A stretch of 64,000 nt of DNA from the NCBI RefSeq assembly GCF_009765785.1, contig NZ_LMUT01000002.1, positions 95,500 through 159,499 of the forward strand, read 5' to 3'. Positions 55,133-63,453 of the stretch are shown here, in pieces. Positions within the stretch are counted from its first letter, which is position 1; each line of letters starts with the position of its first letter. The stretch is from Granulicella sp. L46. GTDB taxonomy: Bacteria > Acidobacteriota > Terriglobia > Terriglobales > Acidobacteriaceae. The position numbers and the translations under genes were made by a program. Below the pieces are notes generated by a model, which saw nothing but the letters and a program-made list of their open reading frames with translations, made no database searches and was not told the origin of the DNA.

Positions 55133-56578
55133 CTAATACGTGCGCGGGTACATCCGCGACATGCGATCGTGCCATCCCAGGCCGTCGCTGTCCAGCGCCA
55201 TCCACACCAGGCCCAGGCCCAGCGGGCATGCAGCCAACGCAGTCGAGATCAGCCTGCGCCGAATCGCCTTGCGCGACGGGCTGTTCTCCCGATACGTGCA
55301 GAAGGCCATCCGCAGCAGGCGCATTCCCGGCGTCACATCATTCAACGTGAAGAACAGCAGTTGATAGATCACCGCAAAGAACAGAAAGAGGCCTGCGACA
55401 ACTCCGCCCAGCAGCGGTCGCGGCATGGGTTGCAGCGTAGGCCCTGCAATCTCAACCAGCATCGCCGCGAAACCCGCAAGTCCAGCGGCCACACAAAGCC
55501 CATCGATCGTGGCGGCCAACACTCGCCGCACGACGGGTGCTGCGTAGATCTCCTGATCCAGCTGCAACTGCGCCTCAAGCTGCCGCGAGATTGTGCGCGG
55601 TTCAGCCGAGGCCCCTGCCCCCAGCATCATTCCCTGCCACTCCGGCGCCTCCGCGAGTACGCCAACCTCCGGCTCGGCAGAGATCTGTTCCGACTCCACC
55701 TCGAAGATGCGCAGCTGCGGCTCCGGTGTCCCCTCGGCGAGCAGCGGACCCTCCGCCAATCGTGGCCGAGCCTTACGTGATGCGACCAGCTCGCGTGGAA
55801 ATTCGATGATGTTGCCGGGAATCGATTGCGTCTCCAGCACCAGGTCAGGGAACTCCGGCGCCAACCGAAACTCAATCTCCTCATCCAGTTCGGCGAGTTC
55901 TTCTGCCGCACCCTGGGTTCGCGGCGACGGCACGCGACGGGTCTCGCTGCGCGGCATCCACTCTGCGTCTTCCGGTAGCCGAACCTGCAAATCCGCCGGC
56001 GAGAAATCGGAACTCAACTCCGCGCGCATTTTTCTCCTGCCGCGCTGGCTCTCTGCGTCCTTCATTTCGCTGCGCGCCGGGATCTCTTCTCCAGGCTCAA
56101 TAATCTCCAGCACCGGCAGCTCACCGAATAACGTCTCCGGGCCACCACTCAAAGCCGGCTCGCTCCATTGCTCAAGCTCGTCCAGCAATTGCCGCTGCGC
56201 AGCGGCGACAGCCTTTGCATTGCGCGCGGCAACTTCGGCCTCTGCCTCCGCCCTCTCAATGGCGCGCCGCGCCTCGATAGCGAGAAACTCTTTATAGCTC
56301 AAGCTCTGTTGATACCGAGCTGCGACGGCTTCGCGGACACGCGAGACGTCGGGATGGCCTTCCGCGCGGGCAGCCTCGCGACGCGCCCGTAGCCGGATCG
56401 CCGCCTGGGCCTCCGCCTGTTCGCGACGCTCCTGAACCTCGCGACTCTCCACCGGGGCATGGCGGCTGCGATGCGCTGCCAAACGTTCCGCTGCCAACTG
56501 CTTCAGCGCGGCGCCTCCGTCCGTCTCTGCCGGTTGATCCGTCTTGGAGGTTTCATCGCGTTGCGCCGCACTGCTCAT
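55133..56578 (-). CDS. RDD family membrane protein with coiled-coil N-terminus
   Basis: A 481-residue protein. The first ~150 residues are Ala/Glu/Arg-rich and likely coiled coil (VQERREQAEAQAAIRLRARR), and a long acidic, Pro- and Ser-containing region follows. The C-terminal ~140 residues are an RDD domain: VVRRVLAATIDGLCVAAGLAGF with the R and D of the family's name, two to three further helices, and NDVTPGMRLL. RDD proteins may be ion transporters. AAGGAAGAATTG precedes the ATG at 56578; the codon 10 residues upstream is less likely. It diverges from lptD. Confidence 0.82.
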   Translation of the reverse strand: MSSAAQRDETSKTDQPAETDGGAALKQLAAERLAAHRSRHAPVESREVQERREQAEAQAAIRLRARREAARAEGHPDVSRVREAVAARYQQSLSYKEFLAIEARRAIERAEAEAEVAARNAKAVAAAQRQLLDELEQWSEPALSGGPETLFGELPVLEIIEPGEEIPARSEMKDAESQRGRRKMRAELSSDFSPADLQVRLPEDAEWMPRSETRRVPSPRTQGAAEELAELDEEIEFRLAPEFPDLVLETQSIPGNIIEFPRELVASRKARPRLAEGPLLAEGTPEPQLRIFEVESEQISAEPEVGVLAEAPEWQGMMLGAGASAEPRTISRQLEAQLQLDQEIYAAPVVRRVLAATIDGLCVAAGLAGFAAMLVEIAGPTLQPMPRPLLGGVVAGLFLFFAVIYQLLFFTLNDVTPGMRLLRMAFCTYRENSPSRKAIRRRLISTALAACPLGLGLVWMALDSDGLGWHDRMSRMYPRTY

Positions 56579-56658
56579 AATCAATTCTTCCTTACGTCTA
56601 CAGCCCAAATTGCCGAATCTAAACCAGCGGCGGTCGGGAATCGTCTAATCTCAAGACA

Positions 56659-59589
56659 GTGGACGGTCTCATCCAAGCTTACGGCATCAGCAATCCCAGC
56701 GGTCACGCCAGTCATCCCAGCGGTCGCACCAGGCATCGTTTCCGGTTGTCTGGAAAGGTACTTCGTCTCATCCCTCTGTTCATAAGTACCATCCTCCTCG
56801 CCGTGGGTCACCAACATCTGCGTGCGCAGGACGTAACCCCCGAGGAACCCCCCACAGCTTCAGTCCCAAATCAGAACGTGCTACCCGGCACGGCGGCCAC
56901 GGCCCAGATCCCGCAAGCTCCCAGTCCCCAGACTCCCGACACCCAGACTCCCGACCTCTCCACCATCCCGCATGCGTCTCCGCTGCCGCCCGACCAGCCG
57001 CCCGAGCTGGCTACGATCGATAGCGATAATCCGCAGACCCGCAACGGTGAGATTGGTTTCGCCTCAGGCAACGTGGTTGTCACGTACGGCGACCACGTTC
57101 TGCGCGCCGACTCGATCACTTACGATCACGCCACCGATATCGTCACCGCCGAAGGCAATGTAGAGCTCACCGGCGGCAAGAACGATGAACACATCATCGC
57201 CTCGCGGGGTATCTACAACCTGCGCACACAAACCGGCCGCTTCTTCCAGGTGCACGGCTCGGTCGGCCTGTTTCGCGGCACCCCGGAGCCAACCTTCAAA
57301 CCCACCAACGCGGGCATCGCCACGCCCAACAGCACCTCGCGCACGCCCGCCTATCAAACCTCGAACCCCTTCGTCTTCCAGGGCCGCCTGGTCGTCAAAA
57401 CCGGGCCGACCGATTACACCATCTACGATGGCTCGGTCACCAGCTGCCTTCTGCCGCACCCTGACTGGCAGCTCTACGCTGGCAGGATTGCCCTCAACAG
57501 CGGCAAGGCAAAGGCCTCCAAGTCGACCTTCAAACTGCTCGGCCTGCCTTTGTTTTTCTTCCCCTACGTCACGCATCCGGTGGACAATCAACAGCGCCAG
57601 TCCGGCCTGTTGATCCCTGAATTCGGCTACTCGAGCGCCAGCAAGGATACCGGCTCCAAGGGCGTCACCATCGGCGAACAACTTTACCTCGTGCTCGGCC
57701 GCTCCGCCGATCTCACCGTTGGCTCCATCTATTATTCGCTGCGCGGCTTCGCAGAAAACGGCACCTTCCGCTACAAAGGCTTCGCCGACAACTTCCTCAA
57801 CGTCCACTTTTCCGCCCTGCAGGATCGCGGCTTCTACTCGCCTGGCGTCAACGCCGCAGGCCAGCCCGTGACCGTCTTCAACAACCAGGGCGGTGTAGAC
57901 ATCACCTCAAGCTTCCGCCGTCAGCTCACGCCCAACGTCCGCGTCGTCGCCGACGCCGAGTATCTCAGCTCCTTCATCTATCGCGAGGTCTTCACCTCCA
58001 ACTTCAACCAGGCCGTCAGTACCGACGTCACCTCCATCCTGTATCTCATGCAGCAGAAGCAAGGTTTCTCCTTCGACGCCCGCGTGGATCGCTACGAGGG
58101 CCTTAAAGTCGTGCAGACCGACTTCAGTCCTTCCGCTGAAGTGAAGATCTATCACGTACCTTCGATCGACTTCACTGGCATGGACCATCCCATCCCCGGA
58201 ACGCCTCTGCTTTGGAGCGTGACTGCCTCCACCGCCGGCCTCAAACGAGTAGAACCGGACTTCGCGACTGCCGGCCTCACCTGGCGTCTCGATCTGCGTC
58301 CGGAGATCTCGCTTCCCCTGCACTTCGATGGCTGGCACATTTTGGCCAGCGCCGCCGTGCGCGAGACCGCCTACTCTCGCTCCCGGGACGCCCCGTACGG
58401 CAACAATGCCACACCCATCCAAAGCGACCAGGGCCTGAACCGAGCCGACCTCGACTTCATCGTAGACGTACGGCCGCCGGTACTCGAGCGCACGTTCACT
58501 GTCCCCGAGCGCTGGCGGCGCATTTTCGGCGATGAGATTCGCCACACCATCGAGCCCGCCATCACCTATCGCGACACCCGCGGCATCAATAACTTCCTCA
58601 GCGTCCTGCGCTTCGACGACGTCGACCTGGCCAGCGATACCGACGAGCTGCAGTACGGCATCACCCAGCACCTCTACTTCAAGCCCCACCCCAAGGCTCC
58701 CGAGAAGCCCAAGCCCGGCTGCCCGGCCAAGCCCGCCATTCCCACCATCTCGGGCACCGAAACCGACACCGACACCGAAACGGCGGCCGTCGACACGCTC
58801 GATCCCGATGAGCGCGCCACCACCGACGCCAACGGAATCCCGAACGCCTCTGCTACCGCGCCCGACCAGCCGCTGCGCACGCATCCGCGCAAGCCTGATC
58901 CCTGCGCGCCTGCCCCGTCTATTCCGCGGCAGCAGGAGTGGTTCAGCTGGATCCTTACCCAGAAGACCTTCTTCAATCCCACCTTTGGCGGCGCCGTCAT
59001 CAACATGCGGCGCAACATCTTCGAAACTACCCTGGACTTCTCCGGCATCGCCTTCCTCACCCAGCCGCGCAACATCTCGCCGCTCAAATCCCGCATGCGC
59101 TTCCGCACCTCCAGCCATGCAGACATCGAGTGGGATTTCGATTACGACACCGGCGCCAAGAAATTCCTCAGTTCCAACACCTACCTCGATCTCCACGAAG
59201 GCCGCATCTTCGGCGGCTTCTCCTACGCGCTTCTCAACGCCCCAGGCAAAACCTACTCCGAGGTCATCAACACCACCACCAACCAGATCACCGGCATCAC
59301 CAGCTCCGCCATCGCCGACTTCTCCCAGATGCGCATCCTCTTCGGCTACGGCAAACCCAGTGAACCCGGCGTCTCCGCCGCAGTCTCCGCCGGCATCGAC
59401 CTGAACTACGGCAGTGCGCAGTACATCACCGTGCAGACCAACTACAACTGGAACTGCTGCGGCCTGTCAGTGGAGTACCGCAAGTACGATCTCGGCACGA
59501 TCCGAGATGAAGGCGCCTACAGCTTCAACTTCACCCTCGCCAACATCGGCACCGCCGGCAACCTCCGCCGCGCCGCCAGCCTCTTCTAG
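56659..59589 (+). CDS. lptD: LPS-assembly protein LptD
   Basis: A 976-residue outer-membrane protein that, with LptE, inserts lipopolysaccharide in the outer leaflet. After an N-terminal hydrophobic segment (about 35-55) and a Pro/Thr-rich stretch, an OstA/LptA-like domain (about 125-215, GNVVVTYGDHVLRADSITYD) leads into the barrel: LGLPLFFFPYVTHPVDNQQRQSG and the C-terminal NWNCCGLSVEYRKYDLG with the paired Cys. The start is GTG. A Pro/Asp/Thr-rich insert (about 674-757) lies in a late barrel loop and is unusual. It diverges from the RDD gene by 80 bp. Confidence 0.9.
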   Translation: MDGLIQAYGISNPSGHASHPSGRTRHRFRLSGKVLRLIPLFISTILLAVGHQHLRAQDVTPEEPPTASVPNQNVLPGTAATAQIPQAPSPQTPDTQTPDLSTIPHASPLPPDQPPELATIDSDNPQTRNGEIGFASGNVVVTYGDHVLRADSITYDHATDIVTAEGNVELTGGKNDEHIIASRGIYNLRTQTGRFFQVHGSVGLFRGTPEPTFKPTNAGIATPNSTSRTPAYQTSNPFVFQGRLVVKTGPTDYTIYDGSVTSCLLPHPDWQLYAGRIALNSGKAKASKSTFKLLGLPLFFFPYVTHPVDNQQRQSGLLIPEFGYSSASKDTGSKGVTIGEQLYLVLGRSADLTVGSIYYSLRGFAENGTFRYKGFADNFLNVHFSALQDRGFYSPGVNAAGQPVTVFNNQGGVDITSSFRRQLTPNVRVVADAEYLSSFIYREVFTSNFNQAVSTDVTSILYLMQQKQGFSFDARVDRYEGLKVVQTDFSPSAEVKIYHVPSIDFTGMDHPIPGTPLLWSVTASTAGLKRVEPDFATAGLTWRLDLRPEISLPLHFDGWHILASAAVRETAYSRSRDAPYGNNATPIQSDQGLNRADLDFIVDVRPPVLERTFTVPERWRRIFGDEIRHTIEPAITYRDTRGINNFLSVLRFDDVDLASDTDELQYGITQHLYFKPHPKAPEKPKPGCPAKPAIPTISGTETDTDTETAAVDTLDPDERATTDANGIPNASATAPDQPLRTHPRKPDPCAPAPSIPRQQEWFSWILTQKTFFNPTFGGAVINMRRNIFETTLDFSGIAFLTQPRNISPLKSRMRFRTSSHADIEWDFDYDTGAKKFLSSNTYLDLHEGRIFGGFSYALLNAPGKTYSEVINTTTNQITGITSSAIADFSQMRILFGYGKPSEPGVSAAVSAGIDLNYGSAQYITVQTNYNWNCCGLSVEYRKYDLGTIRDEGAYSFNFTLANIGTAGNLRRAASLF

Positions 59590-59632
59590 CCACGACGGCT
59601 AACCACTAGCCTCTGCGATAATCAAAGGTATT

Positions 59633-60670
59633 GTGCTTATCTCCAGCCGTCTGGCCACTCTCGTCCTCGCCTCATTCCTCGCTTCCTTTGGTTGCCATGC
59701 CCAGGCCCCAACCAAAACCCCGGTCGCAACCAAGCTCGAAACCGGCGCCACCCTCCCCCCCGCCGTCGCCTATCGCGTAGAGATCCTGCTCCGCGGCAAG
59801 GCCCAGCTGCCCCCCGCGTCCACCATCAGCATCGGTCCCGTCGAGCCTTCGGACGTCGCCGGCTTCCATACCATCAACGTCACCGTTACAGCCGCAGACA
59901 AGAGCTCCCACCCCATCAAGTTCCTGCTCTCCGACGATGGCAAGACCGTCGCCCAGTTCATCAAGTACGACATCTCCGCCGACCCCCGCACCATCGTCTC
60001 TGACGCCGGCCGTCCCTCGCGCGGCGGCCCCGCCTCCGCCCCCGTCGTCATCGTTAACTTCGACGACCTCGAGTGCCCCTTCTGCGCCCGCTTCCACGAC
60101 AGCCTCTTCCCCGCCATCACCCAGCGCTACGGCGATAAGGTCCACATCGTCTACAAGGACTTCCCCCTCGATCAGCATCCCTGGGCCATGCGTGCCTCTG
60201 TCGACGTGAACTGCCTCGCCGCGCAGTCGCCCACCGGCTACTGGAATCTTGTCGACTACATCCATCACAACGGCGAAGACATCGGCTCCGACCCCAACGC
60301 CAAACCCGATGATCCCAACACCAAGCCCGACGCGCCCAAGCACACCCTCGACCGCGCCAACGCCCAGCTCGATAAGCTAACCCGCGAGCAGGGCGCACAG
60401 CAGAAGGTAGACGCCGCCAAGCTCGACGCCTGCATCGCCAAGCAGGACACCTCCGCCATCGAAGCCTCCAAACAACTCGGCACCACCCTCAACATCGAAT
60501 CAACGCCCACCTACTTCATCAACGGCGAGAAGTACGAAGGCGCACTCCCCCTCGAATACGTCTTCGGCCAGATCGACGACGCCCTGCGCGCCCAAGGAAC
60601 GACACCACCTCCACCCTACGTAGCCCCCGCACCCCCAGCGGAGCCCGCGACACCCGCCCCCACAAAGTAG
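59633..60670 (+). CDS. DsbA-family thiol:disulfide protein
   Basis: A 345-residue exported protein with a signal sequence ending in a lipobox-like SFGC (about residue 21) and then Gln-Ala. The thioredoxin-fold domain has the active site CPFC (ECPFCARFHDS, near residue 147), a helical insertion that carries Asp/Lys/Pro-rich repeats (NAKPDDPNTKPDAPKH), and the cis-Pro region STPTYFINGEKYEGALPLE. It probably oxidises or isomerises Cys in exported proteins, such as the paired Cys of LptD. The start is GTG, about 43 bp after lptD. A perfect 9-bp hairpin follows the stop. Confidence 0.85.
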   Translation: MLISSRLATLVLASFLASFGCHAQAPTKTPVATKLETGATLPPAVAYRVEILLRGKAQLPPASTISIGPVEPSDVAGFHTINVTVTAADKSSHPIKFLLSDDGKTVAQFIKYDISADPRTIVSDAGRPSRGGPASAPVVIVNFDDLECPFCARFHDSLFPAITQRYGDKVHIVYKDFPLDQHPWAMRASVDVNCLAAQSPTGYWNLVDYIHHNGEDIGSDPNAKPDDPNTKPDAPKHTLDRANAQLDKLTREQGAQQKVDAAKLDACIAKQDTSAIEASKQLGTTLNIESTPTYFINGEKYEGALPLEYVFGQIDDALRAQGTTPPPPYVAPAPPAEPATPAPTK

Positions 60671-60692
60671 CTGAGTCCCAACGACGTGTGCC

Positions 60693-60716
60693 CCGGGTCC
60701 GGAACTTCGGACCCGG
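60693..60716. other. Perfect 9-bp inverted repeat
   Basis: CCGGGTCCG (60693-60701) and CGGACCCGG (60708-60716) flank a 6-base loop. There is no T-run, so a classical intrinsic terminator is unlikely; attenuator, mRNA end or a mobile palindromic element are possible. Confidence 0.7.
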
Positions 60717-60832
60717 ACCTCGTTAAGCCACAATCTCCTCCGTCACCAAGCGAAGCCTCTCGCCGTCCGCGCAGGACCGCAGGACCCTCAGGTAATCTAT
60801 CTGAACCGCCGTTACCCGGAGCCGCCGCACGC

Positions 60833-61456
60833 ATGGATGTCCACGTCCCTCATGAACCCATCAACACGTGGCGCGACTTCGCCCTCCATCTCGTCGTCGT
60901 CACCATTGGCCTGCTCATCGCACTCTCTCTGGAAGCGCTGGTGGAGCGCATTCACCAGCGCCACCTCCTCCACACTGCGGAGACGAACCTTCGCGTAGAG
61001 CTGCAGAACAATCACGATCTTCTCGCCGGCGACGAGCAGCAACTCGACCGCACCGAAGCCGAGCTCCATCATGACGTCGCTCTGCTCATCGCCCGCAAAT
61101 CCAACCCCGCCCTAGCCGACACGCTCGACTCCAGTTGGCATTGGGACAGCATGGAAGACTCTGCCTGGAACACCGCCCGCGACTCCGGCGCCCTCGCCCT
61201 GATGCCCTACGACACCACCCAGGCCTGGTCCGGCATCTACGGCCAGCAGGGCGCCGTCAACGACCAGTCCCGGGTCTACATCCTCGACATGTACCGCGCC
61301 GCCGCTCCCACCAAGGGCCGCACCTTCGCCGAACTCTCCCCCGCGGAGCTCGACCAGATGATCGCCGGTACGCAGCAGGCCATCGTCGACCTCGACCTTC
61401 TCCGCGACCTTTGCAAGTCGCTCGACGTCATCTACCAGCACACCGGGAATCTCTAG
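60833..61456 (+). CDS. Single-pass membrane protein, MDVHxPH family (paralogue P1)
   Basis: A 207-residue protein opening MDVHVPHEPINTWRDF, one membrane helix (about 18-37, LHLVVVTIGLLIALSLEALV) and a long helical domain with LQNNHDLL and the conserved central DSAWNTARDSGALALMPY block. The C-terminal ELDQMIAGTQQAIVDLDLLRDLCKSLDVIYQ is also family-typical. It is followed after 19 bp by P2 in the same direction and, further on, by the decayed P3. GGAG lies 13 bases before the ATG, somewhat far. Function unknown. Confidence 0.75.
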   Translation: MDVHVPHEPINTWRDFALHLVVVTIGLLIALSLEALVERIHQRHLLHTAETNLRVELQNNHDLLAGDEQQLDRTEAELHHDVALLIARKSNPALADTLDSSWHWDSMEDSAWNTARDSGALALMPYDTTQAWSGIYGQQGAVNDQSRVYILDMYRAAAPTKGRTFAELSPAELDQMIAGTQQAIVDLDLLRDLCKSLDVIYQHTGNL

Positions 61457-61475
61457 CCCCCAAGGAGCCTGCTCA

Positions 61476-62105
61476 ATGGATGTCCACGCCCCGCACGAAC
61501 CTATCCGCACTTGGCGCGACATCGCGCTCCACCTCGGCATTGTCACCGTCGGCCTCTTCATCGCCCTTTCCCTCGAAGCCTTCGTCGAGCACCTGCACAA
61601 CCGCCATCTCGTCGCGGAAGCCCGCGCCAACATCCGCGAAGAGCTGCAGATCAATCACGACGCTGCGCAGAAAAACATCGGCCTCGTGCAGCAGAATATC
61701 GATACCATCAAGGCCAACATCGATACCATTCACCTGCTGCAAACCCACCCCAAAGACTTCCACGGCTCCATCACCAACAGCATGTCTTTCGACTCGCTGA
61801 ACGACGCCGCCTGGCGTACCGCCCGCGATACCGGCGCTCTCAGTTTCATGCCCTATAAAGAAATCCAGCGCTACTCCGACCTCTACATGCTCGAAGCCCT
61901 CGTCAACCAGAAAGCCATCACCGCCGGCGAGCAAAGCTTCAGCGCCAGCATCCCCACCCTCATGGGCTACGACATCGACAAGATTCCCGCCGACGAATAC
62001 ACCCAGATGCTCCGCGACAACGCCGCCACCGCAATCGATCTCCTCACCCTCAAACAATTCCTCATCCAGCTCGACCAGGCCTACGTGGATGAACTAAAAC
62101 ACTAA
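61476..62105 (+). CDS. Single-pass membrane protein, MDVHxPH family (paralogue P2)
   Basis: A 209-residue protein opening MDVHAPHEPIRTWRDI, one membrane helix (about 18-37, LHLGIVTVGLFIALSLEAFV), then ELQINHDAAQ and a heptad-rich stretch (IGLVQQNIDTIKANIDTI) that looks like coiled coil. The family's central NDAAWRTARDTGALSFMPYKE is strongly conserved with P0 and P1. AAGGAG is placed 8 bases before the ATG. It sits between P1 (19 bp) and the P3 remnant (55 bp), as one probable operon. Function unknown. Confidence 0.78.
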   Translation: MDVHAPHEPIRTWRDIALHLGIVTVGLFIALSLEAFVEHLHNRHLVAEARANIREELQINHDAAQKNIGLVQQNIDTIKANIDTIHLLQTHPKDFHGSITNSMSFDSLNDAAWRTARDTGALSFMPYKEIQRYSDLYMLEALVNQKAITAGEQSFSASIPTLMGYDIDKIPADEYTQMLRDNAATAIDLLTLKQFLIQLDQAYVDELKH

Positions 62106-62160
62106 CCAAACGCAAGCACCAGCCCGGGCCCCGCACCCTCAGTTCGCTAAGGAGCCCACG

Positions 62161-62914
62161 TTGCTAGACGTCCACCCACCCCCACCAAACCACCCACACC
62201 TGGCGCGATTTCTTCATCCACATCGCGACCATCTGCATTGGTCTCCTCATCGCAGTTGGCCTCGAGCAGTCCATCGAAGTCCTGCACCGCCATCACGAGC
62301 GCGTCGCTCTCCCGTCCGACCTGCGCACCGAGGCCGTCAGTAACCGCGAGATCATCGCCCACGATCTCAACATGCACGCCCTCGAACCCTGGTTCGCACA
62401 AGCCATCCAGGCTGCCGACACCGCCGTCCCGACCCAGGGCAAGGTCCGCCTCATGCTCTCGCCGTCCCCTTGCCTTCCAGGCTCCGTGGGCACCTCGAAG
62501 ATGCGTTACTTCGCCCCATCCCAGGCTGTCTGGACGACCGCCAAAGAGTCTGCCCTCGTCACCCTTCTACCCGTCGAGCAGGCACGCATGTATGCGCGCC
62601 TGGCGCATAACTACGAGCTCCTCGGAGACGCTCACGAGGAAGTCTACCGCCATTGCAGCGACATCTCCGCCATGCAATCGCGCTTTGCTCGTCCCACCCC
62701 CGGCAGCCCCTCGCTCACCTGAACCATGACGCCCGCGCAAGCCGACCGCTTCGCCCAAACCGTCTCCGACACACGTAACGCGATCTAGGGCCTGTGCTTT
62801 CGCCTGCGCTGGTCCGACGTCTACGAAGAGGCACTCGTCGACGGCGAGGTCAGAGCCGACGAGCGCATGATGAAGGTCGACCAGGAACGTTTCGAAGACC
62901 CCTCCACTCCCTGA
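62161..62914 (+). pseudogene. Decayed fourth paralogue (P3) of the MDVHxPH family
   Basis: A remnant of the same family. A TTG at 62161 follows an intact AAGGAG and reads LDVHPP, then a run of five C (62180-62184 region) shifts the frame; removing one C gives LDVHPPHQTTHTWRDFF in line with P1 and P2. The second frame runs open through the membrane helix (IATICIGLLIAVGLEQ) and the AVWTTAKESALVTLLPV block, then meets TGA at 62720 and TAG at 62786, both in frame, before the natural stop at 62912-62914. One frameshift plus two nonsense codons argue for genuine decay rather than sequencing error. Confidence 0.75.
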
Positions 62915-63453
62915 TCCGGTCGGAGGCTACTGACTTGGGCCGAGTGACACGAAGTCGCCCGCCGTCCGTGCAAGACCTGTCAAGCCCCCCAACACCCCAT
63001 AAACCGCCAGAACCCCTATGAACACTGGTGATTTATATTTTCAAAACCTGGCATAGTTACCCCATCCAATCCTTTAAAATAGAAGTAGCGCAGAAACCGA
63101 CAGACAGCTCCCGCTCTTGCCGCCCCTAACTCCTTTGAAAGGGGTACTTTGCCTGCAACCCTCCTGAATGCATTACTTTAGAGGAGGCATTTGCTCCTGG
63201 AGGGGGGATACTTTCGCGCCTAACCGCCCTGTTTGGACTACTTTGCGGAGAAAGTATGACTTATAGGGGGTGGGGGGTACCTCCACGGCCCCCGGAGGAC
63301 TGAGAACTGAGAACTGAGAACTGAGAACTGAGAACTGACAAAGCTCACCCCAGAAACATTCGCGCCCGCCATCAACAAAGTGGTTGATACGAATTCCGAA
63401 AGGTACACTAGGAGGGTTGCGCGCATGCGCGCCAAATTCGCCTTGGAGCTGTC
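62915..63453. other. 539-bp repeat-rich intergenic region before serA
   Basis: No gene is recognised. Contents in order: C-rich and AT-rich stretches (about 62970-63110, with TTTAAAATAG); four TACTTT hexamers at 63145, 63174, 63209 and 63239, the last pairing with AAAGTA as TACTTT-gcggag-AAAGTA; a G-rich segment with GGGGGTGGGGGGTACC near 63268; and the heptamer array at 63304-63338. Several pieces look like dispersed acidobacterial intergenic elements. Confidence 0.6.
63304..63338. repeat. Array of five perfect 7-bp repeats (GAACTGA)
   Basis: GAACTGA occurs five times without a break. Its reverse complement, TCAGTTC, is the unit of the arrays at 2511-2545 and 5704-5731. It lies about 115 bp upstream of the serA start. 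Confidence 0.9.

Noticed and set aside
57907-59196. 429-codon leftward frame opposite lptD
   Set aside because: Antisense shadow of lptD; Gly/Val/Glu-rich with no domain.
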